This document shows, one piece after another, positions 34,453 through 34,522 of a stretch of 34,522 nt of DNA. A program made the translations under genes and the position numbers. This stretch comes from Clostridiales bacterium. GTDB taxonomy: Bacteria > Bacillota > Clostridia > TANB77 > CAG-508. Within the stretch, counting starts at the first letter, position 1; each line of letters opens with the position of its first letter. The notes under the pieces were generated by a model, which worked only from the letters and a program-made list of their open reading frames with translations, made no database searches and was not told the DNA's origin. Location of the stretch: positions 1 to 34,522 of the forward strand of contig JAHZIB010000016.1 in the NCBI GenBank assembly GCA_019419955.1, written 5' to 3'.

Positions 34453-34522
34453 GCCTAAGGTAACCTAAGAGAATGTAAATATTTTTGTGTAAATCGATTT
34501 TACCTTTTATGAAATTATATAT

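Overview
This window is AT-rich, with most wobble positions A or T and strong AGGAGG-type ribosome sites. It comes from a low-GC Gram-positive, Clostridia-like bacterium. A class A penicillin-binding protein, a TagO-type transferase, RNase Y, a Bce-type ABC exporter and a stage II sporulation protein M gene all point to a Firmicute with a spore-former ancestry. Almost every gene is on the minus strand, so transcription runs from high to low coordinates. No rRNA, tRNA, CRISPR array or intact transposase was seen.

In transcription order, the right part (33.8-21.3 kb) is a housekeeping, DNA-repair and envelope cluster: rpiA, a TagO/WecA-like transferase broken by one extra base, ruvB, an unrecognised 473-residue membrane protein, queH, polA, a lytic transglycosylase, an HD-fold-like protein, a 72-residue protein, an EndoQ-type PHP endonuclease, spoIIM (also broken by one extra base) and xerD. 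PolA, RuvB and EndoQ all act on DNA, and XerD resolves chromosomes; neighbours of xerD and spoIIM resemble the Bacillus order.

The middle (21.3-17.6 kb) is an accessory island. It holds a 160-bp element with perfect 19-bp terminal inverted repeats, a copy of a 101-bp dispersed repeat, a 65-residue ORF containing an (AG)10 tract and ending in its own terminator, and a prepilin-like protein. The C-terminal region of that protein resembles variable proteins of diversity-generating retroelements (DGRs). RNase Y follows.

The left part (17.5-0 kb) holds a sugar acetyltransferase, a degenerate-GGDEF/intact-EAL sensor, the copper genes copZ and copA, a four-gene set (guanylate-kinase-like protein, phosphotransferase, AI-2E-type permease, HAD phosphatase), a small alarmone synthetase, a BceS-like kinase with a BceAB-like ABC exporter but no response regulator, a signal-peptidase remnant on the plus strand, and a PBP1A.

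The points most worth following are the DGR-like pilin with its repeat-bearing leader ORF, the two families of dispersed structured repeats, the exact BceR-type box in a locus lacking the regulator, and two frameshifted genes that carry the same one-base signature. The last 770 bases are non-coding and hold several inverted and tandem repeats that I could not assign to a known family.
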